From contig JAAWDY010000067.1 of the NCBI GenBank assembly GCA_022793995.1, forward strand, positions 62,001 through 126,000: a stretch of 64,000 nt of DNA. Reading direction: 5' to 3'. Positions 25,630 through 34,171 of this stretch are shown in pieces; the first letter of the stretch is position 1; every line of letters begins with the position of its first letter. The stretch is from Coprococcus sp. GTDB lineage: Bacteria; Bacillota; Clostridia; Lachnospirales; Lachnospiraceae. The notes beneath the pieces were generated by a model. That model searched no databases. It was not told the DNA's origin and saw only the letters and a list, made by a program, of their open reading frames with translations. A program made the position numbers and the translations under genes.

Positions 25630-25790
25630 ATATAGTGATGTTGGGGCCAAAAGCCCCAACTATGATACCTACGGATTGTTCCGTGCTTTGCACTCCCACA
25701 ATCCGCCCACCTTTGAGCAAGCTCATGTGGGTTTAGACCTTTTGACCCTGGTATCATATGATGCATCGCTGTGAATCGCTGCACAAAAAA
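25630..25790. repeat. Palindromic repeat element in the fliD leader
   Basis: Three successive hairpins: GTTGGGGC-CAAAA-GCCCCAAC (25630-25650), CGGATTGT...ACAATCCG with an inner GTGCTTTGCAC (25672-25705), and CCCAC...GTGGG enclosing GAGC-GCTC (25706-25731). The middle unit with its flank ATGATACCTA matches the complement of 2641-2682 at most positions. GGTATCATATGATGC ends the element. The 323-base gap 25607-25929 otherwise holds the fliD and parA leaders. Confidence 0.65.
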
Positions 25791-25862
25791 TCTTCCCGAT
25801 GATTATGTACTTATGGATCAAAACGACGCATTTCTACAAATTTAAATTTATCCTGTACTTAT

Positions 25863-25870
25863 TTATCGGC
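25863..25870 (-). promoter_or_regulatory. Sigma-28-like -10 element upstream of fliD
   Basis: The minus strand reads GCCGATAA, a perfect sigma-28 -10. The nearest TAAA is 11 bases upstream rather than 15, so the -35 is imperfect. fliD is a late gene, and transcription from here would give a leader of about 250 bases that includes the repeat element. Confidence 0.4.
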
Positions 25871-25929
25871 ATATAGTATACTTTAAATAATAGCTGAATT
25901 TAGTTTTAATAATGAATGGAGGAATTATT

Positions 25930-26727
25930 TTGGCTACTATTATCGCACTTACCAACCAGAAGGGCGGCGTAGGCAAGACCACGACATCCAGCGCTCTTGC
26001 GTCCGGCCTGGCCTCTTTTTATGATAAAAAGGTACTGGCAGTCGACCTTGACCCACAAGGCAGCCTTGGATTTAGTCTCGGGCTTGATATAGAGAACGGG
26101 CGCACAATCTATGATGTTATGCGCGGACAGGTTTCCATGCAACAGGCAATACAACCGACCGACTACTGTGATGTTGTTACTTCCAATATTTTATTGAGTG
26201 GAGCGGAACTTGAATTTACCTCTCATGACAGAAAGCTGCTTCTTAAGCAGGCTCTTGCTCCTGTTGTAGCTTCGTATGATTATGTCGTGATTGATACTCC
26301 GCCTGCTTTGAATGTGCTTACCGTGAATGCTTATGCCGCTGCCGATCATTTGATCATTCCGATGGCGCCAGAGATTTTAAGTCTCCTTGGTATCACACAG
26401 CTGAAAGAAACGATCGATTCTGTCCGCGAAGGTCTGAATCCCAGACTGAATGTCCTTGGCATCATTCTTACTAAGTTTAACCGCCGTACGCTTCTCGCAC
26501 GCGAAGTAAAAGAGATGGCAGAGAATGTCGCTTCTCAGATGGGAACCTGTGTGTTTGGTACGCAGATCCGTACCAGCGTTTCCGTTGCGGAAGCTCCTGC
26601 ACATGGGCTCAGTGTATTCGACTATTCGCCCAAATCGAATCCTTCTTTAGATTATAAAGACTTCGTCCAGGAAGTGGTAAGTATGACGTTAGGTAAAAAA
26701 GCTGCAGGAGGTGGAATCAATGGCTAG
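25930..26727 (+). CDS. ParA/Soj-type ATPase
   Basis: 265 residues from a TTG seven bases after GGAGG. The deviant Walker [12 protein letters not shown]-prime [17 protein letters not shown] and Walker [17 protein letters not shown] are intact, and the protein has ParA/Soj length with no membrane-targeting MinD tail. Such ATPases position chromosomes, plasmids or, as ParC/ParP-type systems, polar chemotaxis and flagellar complexes. Here no ParB is adjacent. Instead the stop overlaps the start of a ComFB-domain gene (ATGGCTAG), and the gene is divergent from fliD. flhG is not in the main locus, so this could be a flagellum- or chemoreceptor-positioning ATPase. Confidence 0.9.
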   Translation: MATIIALTNQKGGVGKTTTSSALASGLASFYDKKVLAVDLDPQGSLGFSLGLDIENGRTIYDVMRGQVSMQQAIQPTDYCDVVTSNILLSGAELEFTSHDRKLLLKQALAPVVASYDYVVIDTPPALNVLTVNAYAAADHLIIPMAPEILSLLGITQLKETIDSVREGLNPRLNVLGIILTKFNRRTLLAREVKEMAENVASQMGTCVFGTQIRTSVSVAEAPAHGLSVFDYSPKSNPSLDYKDFVQEVVSMTLGKKAAGGGING

Positions 26728-27565
26728 AAAGAGTAATAAAACAGCGCATGTTCTGAATCTGATTGCCGGGCATGACGCATCGAAGGACAATGTCGGAGAG
26801 GCCTCGTCTTCGGAGGAGACGGTCGCCCTTCCTCCGTCTTCCGCTTCTTTGGAGGATGCGCCTCCTACACCCGCCACACCCCCAAGTACGGTTTCCCAGC
26901 CCGCCGCATCTCAGAATGTTTCTGTCATCGATACAACAGAGGAGGATCCTGTCGCGGATCTCATACAGAAAAACTTGACAAATTCCTTTGAACAGCAGTT
27001 TGGGGATGCCCAGACAGATTCACCGTCTGTCCCGCCTCAGTCTGCTGAGGTAATTTCTGAGATGAAGGAAGATCTGGCCCGGAAACTGGAACCCGAGCCT
27101 GAGCCCGCGCCTGTTCCTGAACCGGTCACTGTGCCTGAGCCGGAACCCGAGCCGGTTCCTGAGCCAATCACCTCATCTGAGCCGGAACCCGAACCTGCGC
27201 CGCTCCCTGACCCGATCGTGATTCCTGAGCCTGCGCCGGAACCTGTTCCTAAGCCTCAGGAGACAAGCCCGGAACCTGTTCCTGAACCAGAACCTGAACC
27301 TGATTTTGTTTCTATCAATGTGATGGAACATATTGTAAAAGATAAGATCATCTATTATATGCGCCAATTCGACGTATGTACCTGTGACCGTTGTGTGGCT
27401 GATACGATTGCGTTGACTATGAATGGCTTGATTCCCAAATATATTGTGACATCTCCCGCAGCTGTTGATCCGCTTCTCAGTTACTATACCAACCGTCTGA
27501 TTTCCGATGTCACGGTAGAAGCGACCAAAGCATGCATGATCGTCAAGGACCATCCAAGGCACTAG
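26720..27565 (+). CDS. Pro/Glu-rich protein with C-terminal ComFB domain
   Basis: 281 residues. After a disordered Ser/Pro/Ala N-terminal region comes a Pro-Glu repeat tract (about residues 124-197, units such as [10 protein letters not shown]) that should be an extended spacer. Residues 201-281 form a ComFB domain: [20 protein letters not shown], with cysteines 220, 222, 225 and 272 as probable zinc ligands, and [15 protein letters not shown]. ComFB-domain proteins have been reported as c-di-GMP receptors in cyanobacteria, and B. subtilis ComFB is encoded in the comF operon. There is no signal peptide. It overlaps parA by eight bases and probably acts with that ATPase. Confidence 0.8.
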   Translation: MARKSNKTAHVLNLIAGHDASKDNVGEASSSEETVALPPSSASLEDAPPTPATPPSTVSQPAASQNVSVIDTTEEDPVADLIQKNLTNSFEQQFGDAQTDSPSVPPQSAEVISEMKEDLARKLEPEPEPAPVPEPVTVPEPEPEPVPEPITSSEPEPEPAPLPDPIVIPEPAPEPVPKPQETSPEPVPEPEPEPDFVSINVMEHIVKDKIIYYMRQFDVCTCDRCVADTIALTMNGLIPKYIVTSPAAVDPLLSYYTNRLISDVTVEATKACMIVKDHPRH

Positions 27566-27588
27566 TGTATTGACATCATAAGATGAAA

Positions 27589-27650
27589 AAAGAACTGTCC
27601 AGCAAATATATCTGTATCAATACATTCGTATTTGCCGAACAGTTCTTTCT
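27589..27650. terminator. Bidirectional terminator after the ComFB gene
   Basis: AAAGAACTGT (27589-27598) pairs with ACAGTTCTTT (27639-27648), with further pairing of GCAAATA and TATTTGC inside, then CTTT. It lies between two convergent units, and A-rich and T-rich flanks allow use from both sides. Confidence 0.8.
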
Positions 27651-27667
27651 TTATGTCGTATATGCTC

Positions 27668-28459
27668 TTATGCAACTGCAGAGAACGGCGCTCTTTCGCC
27701 TTTCGTCTCCGGTTCAAAACCAGCGGTTTCCTGCTGCGGGTTCGATGCCGTTGTCGTCCTGGTCGTACCGCCGGATATATAGACTCTTCCACACTCAGGA
27801 CAGATTCCTGTATGCATCGTCACGCTCTGGCTCACAACCTTACGGTCTTCCCGCTCTGCTTTTGCCTGCTCCCGCACAACATGCTCCATCTCATGCCCCC
27901 GGACTGCTGAGGCAGCCTGTTCCGGCGAGATATGTGACGGTGTCTTATAAGAAACTCCCGCGTCGTTGGAGCCATCCTGGTATTTCCGTTCCTCACAAGT
28001 CTGGCACTTGCCCTCTTCCGCTATTTTCTGCGCGCTTTCTGCCCCTTCCAGGCCTTCTGCCTGTTCCTCCTGCGAGGGATCCGCATACTGAATCCGCATA
28101 CGTACTGCCAGCTCGGCAGGATCCATCCCTTTTCTTAAGAAAGGAATCGCATTGCTGATACCATTTGTACCGTTTGCATCCACCACAGAGACCGGACTTA
28201 CCGGCTCCACAGGCGTTCCCGGGTCTGCCGCCCTTCCTATTCCAGGCACGTAGACGCCGATTGTGCCATTTACACCGGCTGTCCTAAAGGCTCCGTCTGT
28301 GTTCTGGACGTCCGCCGCCCTCTGCAGGGAAGACATAGCGCCCTGAAGATTCTGTGTCTGCCGCGCCCTTGTAAGAGACGCCGCCGAATGTACATAAGTA
28401 GGATACAGATTAACGTTAAAATATGTACTGGTTCCGGAAACACCGCTTATGCCCAACAT
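27668..28459 (-). CDS. Putative zinc metalloprotease (SprA-related-like) at the end of the fla/che operon
   Basis: 263 residues. The HEXXH motif is HEMEH at 189-193 (AVRGHEMEHVVREQ). CxxC pairs at C152/C155 (KCQTCEERKYQDGSND) and C220/C223 (ICPECGRVYISGG) flank it and could bind a second metal. The N-terminal 140 residues are low in complexity, with a flagellar-rod-like feel (FNVNLYPTYVHSAASLTRARQ) but no signal peptide. The core resembles the SprA-related putative peptidases (CJM1_0395 type); no substrate is known. It begins three bases after the EAL-HDOD gene. Export by the flagellar system is possible but untested. Confidence 0.68.
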   Translation of the reverse strand: MLGISGVSGTSTYFNVNLYPTYVHSAASLTRARQTQNLQGAMSSLQRAADVQNTDGAFRTAGVNGTIGVYVPGIGRAADPGTPVEPVSPVSVVDANGTNGISNAIPFLRKGMDPAELAVRMRIQYADPSQEEQAEGLEGAESAQKIAEEGKCQTCEERKYQDGSNDAGVSYKTPSHISPEQAASAVRGHEMEHVVREQAKAEREDRKVVSQSVTMHTGICPECGRVYISGGTTRTTTASNPQQETAGFEPETKGERAPFSAVA

Positions 28460-28462
28460 ATA

Positions 28463-29716
28463 TTACACCTCTTCTTTATTCTCCACAACATTGTCCCAGA
28501 TATCATTCACTTCTTCGACACATTCCATATAGATCTGTGCCATTTCATTCGTATGGAGCCCCAGTTCCTCAGCAATCGCCTTGCTTTCCTTCCATTCGGC
28601 CTTTTCATAATGGAGGAGCAGCTGATAAAGCTTTCCTGTTTTTCCTTCCTTGGTTATCAACGCTTCCTTTACTTCCTCTACGATCGGAATTTCAAGAAGA
28701 ATATCCTCGATCGGAGCGTCGATCATATATTCTAATGTAGAGAACATCCCGAGAAGATAAGCGTCAGAACTGTTGATCTCAAATTTTTTCAATTTCTTAA
28801 CCAATGCCGCTGCAAAATTCGCACGCATAAAAGATGTCTTCAAAAGCTCCTCTGACGAAGAATTATCATCATTTTTCTCAAAGCTCAAAAGATAGATCCA
28901 CTGCTTTATCTGGCTGATCCCCACACGTACCAACGCCTGCCTCACAGAGGTCGTCTCGTGATGGACTGCAAAATATGCCGAATTTGCCATCTTAAGAAGC
29001 GCATAGGTAAGGGACGCGTCCCTGCTGACAATCTCCTCCAGTACTTCCACATCCGGCTCTTCCTTCGTAATCTCAATAATCAGCTGATACAGATTCCCCT
29101 GCAAGAAATCCATCTTGCTCGTCTTCGTCTTCATGGCGCCGGAGATAAAGTTGCCTTCCACATAGTCCACCTTGAGATCTTTTGCCATATCGTAGACTTC
29201 TTTGCTGTTCACACCCGTGGCGATGAACTCCTTCTGAAAACCGTGCGCCATCTCCACCACATTCGCAACTGACCGTCTCTGTGTCTCGTTGTTAAGCGTA
29301 CCGGAAATATCCACTTTTATATAATCCACATATTCCAGCATACTAAAGTACTTTGGCGTAAACTGGAAGTCATTAATCGCAAAATGATATCCCTGGTCTC
29401 TGTATTTACTGATGAGGATCGTTGCAAGCGAATGAATCACGATATTGTCCTCGATCTGGATTATCACTTGGTCCTTATCAAAAATCTTAGGCGTATTTCG
29501 GAACAACAAAGACGGTGTAAATGTCATAAACGTCTTCTTGCCTTTAAAAATACGGTTAGAATTTTCTGATAGAAACGCCACGATCGCATTCGCGGCCACA
29601 CTATCCGAACTCGGATTATATAAACTATCCTCGTCCGCCTGGATCATAAGTTCATAGCCTACAATTAAGTCTGTCTTTATATCCTTAATCGCCTGCCTTA
29701 CTACACAATTATCCAC
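28463..29716 (-). CDS. EAL-HDOD domain protein (YuxH-like), EAL degenerate
   Basis: 417 residues. The N-terminal EAL fold (about 1-200) has GYELMIQ in place of ExLxR, INDFQFTP for the DDFG loop and IATGVNS for the AEGVE motif. Key metal and catalytic residues are therefore lost, and phosphodiesterase activity is unlikely; c-di-GMP binding is uncertain. The C-terminal HDOD domain spans about 205-400 (LEEIVSRDASLTYALLKMANSAYF, VRQALVRVGISQIKQWIYLL). Such proteins are signalling scaffolds. It starts at GTG overlapping the cheV stop by eight bases, so it belongs to the chemotaxis end of the operon. Confidence 0.87.
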   Translation of the reverse strand: MDNCVVRQAIKDIKTDLIVGYELMIQADEDSLYNPSSDSVAANAIVAFLSENSNRIFKGKKTFMTFTPSLLFRNTPKIFDKDQVIIQIEDNIVIHSLATILISKYRDQGYHFAINDFQFTPKYFSMLEYVDYIKVDISGTLNNETQRRSVANVVEMAHGFQKEFIATGVNSKEVYDMAKDLKVDYVEGNFISGAMKTKTSKMDFLQGNLYQLIIEITKEEPDVEVLEEIVSRDASLTYALLKMANSAYFAVHHETTSVRQALVRVGISQIKQWIYLLSFEKNDDNSSSEELLKTSFMRANFAAALVKKLKKFEINSSDAYLLGMFSTLEYMIDAPIEDILLEIPIVEEVKEALITKEGKTGKLYQLLLHYEKAEWKESKAIAEELGLHTNEMAQIYMECVEEVNDIWDNVVENKEEV

Positions 29717-30632
29717 GCCGTGCCTCCCTCTGCTCTATTAATGCATCCATGACCTGGACAAGACGTCCGATCTCTGGCTTTGACAACTGTTCATCCGCGC
29801 CGAGCTGTTTACCCTTACGCCTCATCTCTTCATTAATCAATGAAGAGAAAATGATGACCGGTATATCTTTCATTACATCGTCTTCTTTCACCAGCTTGGT
29901 AAGCCTGTGTCCATCCATCTCCGGCATCTCGATATCCGTAATCAGCAAAGCCGCTTTTTCGTAGAAATCAGAATCGTTCCGGATCGCACAAAGGAACTCC
30001 CACGCTTCCTTACCGTTGTTAAAATTCGTTACATTCGAGTAACCCGCACGCATCAAAGAATCCTTGATCATCTTTGTCAAAAGGATCGAGTCTTCCGCAA
30101 GAATGATATGCTCATCTCTCTCTATACGATCGCCCAATTTATCAATATCGCTTACCTGGATACTTGTTTCCGGTGCAATCTCCGCAACGATCTTCTCAAA
30201 GTCCAGAATCGTGACTAAATTTCCATTACACTGGGCAATTCCGGTCGCCACTCCGTCTTCGCCGTTGGTAAGCGCCTTATCCGGCTTCTGGATATCTTCC
30301 CATGAAATTCGACTGATACCCACGACTGTATGTACACGAAAGGCAATATTCATCTTATTGAAATTCGTGATAATGAACAGATCTCTGTCCTTTGTCTCGC
30401 CGCTTTTGCCTGTTAGGTATTTCGGCAAATTAATTACAGTCAGCAAAATATCCCTGGGCTTAAAAATCCCTTCTACCGCGTTGTGAGCATGGGGAATCGG
30501 CTTCACCTTATCCGCCATCATGATCTCCCGCACTTTCGCCACATTGATTCCATACAATTCGCCAAATATGGTAAACTGCATAATCTCGATTTCATTTGTT
30601 CCCGATTCCAATAAAATTTCAGTATCAGCCAT
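29709..30632 (-). CDS. cheV: Chemotaxis coupling protein CheV
   Basis: About 307 residues. A CheW domain (about 15-155: EIEIMQFTIFGELYGINVAKVREIM, ...VVGISRISWEDIQKP) is fused to a receiver (about 175-303) with acidic pocket EHIILAEDS, phospho-acceptor in LLITDIEMPEMDG, and the Lys of QLSKPEI. CheV couples receptors to CheA and tunes adaptation. AAGGAG lies nine bases before the ATG at 30632; a GTG two codons earlier is too close. It follows cheD and is coupled to the EAL-HDOD gene. No CheW-only gene is in the window. Confidence 0.94.
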   Translation of the reverse strand: MADTEILLESGTNEIEIMQFTIFGELYGINVAKVREIMMADKVKPIPHAHNAVEGIFKPRDILLTVINLPKYLTGKSGETKDRDLFIITNFNKMNIAFRVHTVVGISRISWEDIQKPDKALTNGEDGVATGIAQCNGNLVTILDFEKIVAEIAPETSIQVSDIDKLGDRIERDEHIILAEDSILLTKMIKDSLMRAGYSNVTNFNNGKEAWEFLCAIRNDSDFYEKAALLITDIEMPEMDGHRLTKLVKEDDVMKDIPVIIFSSLINEEMRRKGKQLGADEQLSKPEIGRLVQVMDALIEQREARRG

Positions 30633-30694
30633 AGCCACACTCTCCTTTACCTTCTCTATGTATTTATCGACGCGGCGTCTTTTCCTGATAAGTC

Positions 30695-31177
30695 CTAAAG
30701 GGTACGTTCCGGTTTTCCAGCCGACCGGATAAAGACCTGTCCTGTCGATACATCCAGTAACATGGTACGCGCATAGTTCGCGCCGGTATCTTCACCTGAG
30801 ATGCGAAGCCCCTCCGCCGTCAAAATCTTCTTTACCGTCTGGGCGTTTCTGATACCGATATTTCCCAGTCCTCCCGCGCCTTTCATCTCAAACATCTTTG
30901 CTCCGCCTGCGATCTTACATACAAGCCTTCCTCTTACCGCCCCAAACGCGTAGAGCTTGCGAAGTGTGGCCTGGATGCCGGAGTCTGCAAACTTTAGCAC
31001 GTTACTATCGTTTGCCTGGCCTTTCTCCGGAAGCATAATATGAAGGAGTGCCCCTAACTTAATCATCGGGTCATAAAATGATATCCCGATGCAGGATCCT
31101 AAAGCATAGGTGATAAGCACACCTTCCTGTCTTGTGATTTTCATATCCGCGATCCCAACAGTTATCTTCTTAGTCAT
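30695..31177 (-). CDS. cheD: Chemoreceptor glutamine deamidase CheD
   Basis: 160 residues. CheD deamidates receptor glutamines and is sequestered by CheC. The catalytic Cys is in LITYALGSCIGISFYD and the His in GALLHIMLPE; KIAGGAKMFEM and GNIGIRN are also conserved. The start overlaps the cheC stop by eight bases, matching the functional CheC-CheD pair. Confidence 0.96.
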   Translation of the reverse strand: MTKKITVGIADMKITRQEGVLITYALGSCIGISFYDPMIKLGALLHIMLPEKGQANDSNVLKFADSGIQATLRKLYAFGAVRGRLVCKIAGGAKMFEMKGAGGLGNIGIRNAQTVKKILTAEGLRISGEDTGANYARTMLLDVSTGQVFIRSAGKPERTL

Positions 31178-31802
31178 TGCTCAAATCAACTCCCAGCTTT
31201 CTCATAAGAACATTTAATGATTGTACATCAGGCAGAAGAAGCATCCTGCTGTCGAGCGCTTTCCCGTCTATCTTAAATTTCCCTGTTATCATCATTATTT
31301 TGTCTGAATGCTGTCCCATCATTGCAATCGGCATACTCATGATTCCTCCCAGCATATTCACAGCAAGCTGGGGAACGGACAGCTCCACGTCAACGTTCGT
31401 CAGTGAAGACAATGCTGTGACATATGAAGAAATCACGATATTTCCAATCTCTGTCAGGACAGATGAGTCGATCTCATCCAGCGCGAGGAAATCTGCTCCC
31501 TTTTTATTTACCATTCTGTGAAGAATCTCATCAGCAAACTCCTTCTTTGAAATGAAGAGCATGATCCCTTCTATTTCTCCCGACATCTCCACTAGAATCG
31601 CCGCGACCAGATCTTCCGGATCGCCGACGGAATCCAGCGCCGCGTTAAATTCCAATATCTCTACCTTTGGAATCTCCATATTGACCTTGGTGTTCAGCAT
31701 ACTGGATAAGGCCGTCGCCGCATTGCCGCCTCCGATACTCCCGATCTCTTTGAGAATATCGATCTCCATCTCATTCATTTCTTCATATTTTTTTATTGCC
31801 AT
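31170..31802 (-). CDS. cheC: CheY-P phosphatase / CheD partner CheC
   Basis: 210 residues from the ATG after GGAGG. There are two CheC-type repeats. The first active site reads DILKEIGSIGGGN, with Ser where the catalytic Asn is normally found. The second, SVLTEIGNIVISSY, keeps the S-x3-E-x2-N signature. The protein may therefore have one working phosphatase centre and a strong role in CheD binding. It is coupled to cheD and lies downstream of the rod genes. Confidence 0.94.
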   Translation of the reverse strand: MAIKKYEEMNEMEIDILKEIGSIGGGNAATALSSMLNTKVNMEIPKVEILEFNAALDSVGDPEDLVAAILVEMSGEIEGIMLFISKKEFADEILHRMVNKKGADFLALDEIDSSVLTEIGNIVISSYVTALSSLTNVDVELSVPQLAVNMLGGIMSMPIAMMGQHSDKIMMITGKFKIDGKALDSRMLLLPDVQSLNVLMRKLGVDLSND

Positions 31803-31848
31803 ATTTTCCTCCATTCTGTGTTTGTTTCACAGCATTGCATTTCCTGCT

Positions 31849-32559
31849 TTACTGCCTCAATGCATTGATCGTATTTACAATCTCATCCGACGTTGTCACC
31901 ATCTTAAGAGCGAGAGAATATGCCCTCTGCGCCTCGATCGTGCGCGTGATCTCCTCCGCCGTATCCACATTGGACATTTCCAGGCAGTGATCTTTGAGCT
32001 GCGCGCCGGGAATCAAATAAGGATCACCGTTTTTCGCAACCGGTGCAAATTCGTTGTTTCCCACGCTCCTCATTCCATCCAGGATATCGAATCCATACAC
32101 CCCAATCGTGCCGCTCAGCTCTCCGTTCCTTACAATAATTGGCATCTGATTCTGATCCAGGACCCAGTCTCCGTTATCATTCACAAGGTAAAAATCCGCC
32201 CCTCGCTGAGATAAGCTGAAATGACCGTTCCTAGAATAAGTGACATTGCCGCTGATCGGACTTTGAAGCATGAAAAATCCTTTCTCCACAATCGCATAAT
32301 CATAAGCTCCTTCACTTGGCACATAGGTATACGGATCAAAATCTGTATCCGTTTTTTCTACAACAATACCGACTCCTGCTTTCATCGGCGTCTCTTCACC
32401 CCTGTAGTTGTTCAGATTATAGTACATCAGATCTGAAAATACAGCGCTCTTTGTCTTATAACCATAGTTGTTCACGTTCGCAAAGTTATTCGCAATAACG
32501 TCCAGCTTTTTCTGCTCTTCCATTGCGCCCCTTGCCGCCGTATAAAATGATGTATACAT
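31849..32559 (-). CDS. Flagellar rod protein, FlgG/FlhP-like
   Basis: 236 residues. The N-terminus MYTSFYTAARGAMEEQKKLDVIANNFANVNNYGYKTK contains the flg_bb_rod signature ANN-ANV. The C-terminus SNVDTAEEITRTIEAQRAYSLALKMVTTSDEIVNTINAL is the matching FlgF/FlgG helix. With its neighbour at 32608 it forms the distal-rod pair (FlhO/FlhP in B. subtilis). Which of the two is FlgF and which FlgG cannot be told from sequence reading alone. Confidence 0.9.
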   Translation of the reverse strand: MYTSFYTAARGAMEEQKKLDVIANNFANVNNYGYKTKSAVFSDLMYYNLNNYRGEETPMKAGVGIVVEKTDTDFDPYTYVPSEGAYDYAIVEKGFFMLQSPISGNVTYSRNGHFSLSQRGADFYLVNDNGDWVLDQNQMPIIVRNGELSGTIGVYGFDILDGMRSVGNNEFAPVAKNGDPYLIPGAQLKDHCLEMSNVDTAEEITRTIEAQRAYSLALKMVTTSDEIVNTINALRQ

Positions 32560-32607
32560 ATCAATCTCTCCTCTTTATTGAAATGCTTTGCTGCCTGCTA
32601 TCATATT

Positions 32608-33354
32608 TTATGCCAAAGAACCTATCCCTGTAATCTTTCCAATCAGTTGGTCGTACATTCGGAATATCTGGGCGGAACTCTGCAGTACCCGCTGCCCGCT
32701 CATCATCATTGTCATCTGCTCCGCCATGTTCACATTAGAATACTCCGTATAGCGCTGTGAAACCTTGACATTCTGTGCTGCCTGCGGCTGTGCTGCCGCT
32801 TGAAACACACCGCCGGTGATCTTCGTAAGCTGGCTGTAATCCGCGAAATCCACGATCTGAAGCTGGCCGAACGTTTGGTATCCATCCTCCGTCGCCACGA
32901 CTCCCTGCGTATTGATACTCACGTCGTCTGTCGTCAGTTGGATCGGAGCGTTATCCACTCCCAGCACACGCCCGATTCCTGGGAGTGTGAGATATCCCTC
33001 ATTGTCCAGGTTAAATGCTCCATCTCTTGTATATACGACTCCGTTGTTCGTCTGTATAGCAAAAAAACCATTTCCTGAAAGTGCCACATCAAGCGTGCTC
33101 CCAGTTTCCCTGAGGCCGCCTTCCGTGTAATCCGTCACCCGTTCGTCCGCGATATTCATTCTGGAAACAGTACCTACGGCAGTTTTTCCTTCCTTGTCAT
33201 ACCGATAGATCATTTCCTCGCGAAACGTACTTTCCATCAGTCTGTCGGTCTTGTAGCCGGGAGTTGAGACATTCGCAATATTATTACTAATGACATTCAT
33301 ACTCCGATTCTGAGTGATCATGTTAGAAGCTAAATCATAATATCCCTGAAACAT
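32608..33354 (-). CDS. Flagellar rod protein, FlgF/FlgG (FlhO)-like
   Basis: 248 residues from the ATG after AAAAGGAGAAG. The rod signature is MFQGYYDLASNMITQNRSMNVISNNIANVSTPGYKTDR. TLDVALSGNGFFAIQTNNGVVYTRDGAFNLDNEGYL is the conserved FlgE/F/G middle, and the C-terminal helix YSNVNMAEQMTMMMSGQRVLQSSAQIFRMYDQLI closes it. It overlaps the fliA stop by 20 bases. It is exported by the fT3SS to build the rod. Confidence 0.91.
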   Translation of the reverse strand: MFQGYYDLASNMITQNRSMNVISNNIANVSTPGYKTDRLMESTFREEMIYRYDKEGKTAVGTVSRMNIADERVTDYTEGGLRETGSTLDVALSGNGFFAIQTNNGVVYTRDGAFNLDNEGYLTLPGIGRVLGVDNAPIQLTTDDVSINTQGVVATEDGYQTFGQLQIVDFADYSQLTKITGGVFQAAAQPQAAQNVKVSQRYTEYSNVNMAEQMTMMMSGQRVLQSSAQIFRMYDQLIGKITGIGSLA

Positions 33355-34144
33355 TTTTCTTCTCCTTTTCTTCATTAAATTTTTCCATGTGCTTCCTGAG
33401 CTTTCTGATCGCGTTTGCATGGATCTGGGAGACCCTAGGCTCGCTCACCTGGAGCACCTCCGCGATCTGCCTCATATTCAGCTCATCTATATAGTACAGT
33501 GAAATTACAAGCTGTTCGTTTTCTTTTAAACTGCCGATTCCTTCCGCCAGCTCCTCCGTCAGCTCCTTCTTAAGGAGCTGATTCTCCGGCTGCTCGTTCA
33601 TCTCCCCCTGCGGGAGTTTCACACCGATTTCACTTCCCTGTGCCTCGGCTAGCACCATATCCAAGGAAAGGATATTGAACAGCGCTGCCTTGCGCATCGT
33701 CTCATGATATTTCTCCAGTGTGATCTCTAAATACTCTGTCACTTCTTGCACAGAAGGGTAGTACCCTAGTTTATTATATAACGTTGTCACCGCATCTTCA
33801 ATATCTCTTGTACTCTTTCTTGTACTTCTCGGCACCCAATCCTGCTTCCGTGCAAGGTCAATGATCATTCCTTTGATCCGTTTTGATATATAAGTCTCAA
33901 ATTTTACGTTTTTATCCATGTCGAATTTATCAATGGCGGCCATAATGGCAATGACTCCTTCATTGATAATATCGTCCACCTGAAAAAAACTCATATAGAT
34001 ATCTCGCATCTGCAGCGCAATACTCTTCACAAGATAGATATAACGCATGACGATCTCCTGTTTTACTTCCAGGCTTCCTGTCTCTTTATACAGTTGTAAA
34101 AGCTCTTCATTCGTCTTCTCTTTGTATAATCCCTGTGTGTTCAT
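33335..34144 (-). CDS. fliA: Sigma-28 factor FliA (SigD)
   Basis: 269 residues from the ATG with GTGAGG eight bases upstream; a TTG six codons earlier is an alternative. Region 2 shows YIYLVKSIALQMRDIY and the promoter-reading DKNVKFETYISKRIKGMIIDLARKQDWVPR. Region 4 shows LKENEQLVISLYYIDELNMRQIAEVLQVSEPRVSQIHANAIRKLRK, typical of FliA/WhiG. It transcribes late motility genes; candidate sites in this window are at 20488-20514 and 25863-25870. No flgM anti-sigma gene is visible (it may lie upstream of flgK). fliA follows flhA with 27 bases between. Confidence 0.95.
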   Translation of the reverse strand: MNTQGLYKEKTNEELLQLYKETGSLEVKQEIVMRYIYLVKSIALQMRDIYMSFFQVDDIINEGVIAIMAAIDKFDMDKNVKFETYISKRIKGMIIDLARKQDWVPRSTRKSTRDIEDAVTTLYNKLGYYPSVQEVTEYLEITLEKYHETMRKAALFNILSLDMVLAEAQGSEIGVKLPQGEMNEQPENQLLKKELTEELAEGIGSLKENEQLVISLYYIDELNMRQIAEVLQVSEPRVSQIHANAIRKLRKHMEKFNEEKEKKNVSGIL

Positions 34145-34171
34145 ATTGACTGCCTCACTCAAATCTTCCGC

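Noticed and set aside
25912..25929. ATG start for the ParA gene six codons upstream
   Set aside because: That ATG overlaps the GGAGG site itself; the TTG at 25930 gives correct spacing and the conserved ParA N-terminus.
26689..27562. Minus-strand frames opposite the Pro-Glu repeat gene
   Set aside because: These are Arg/Phe-rich shadows of the repeat; the plus-strand frame has a ComFB domain and a coupled start.
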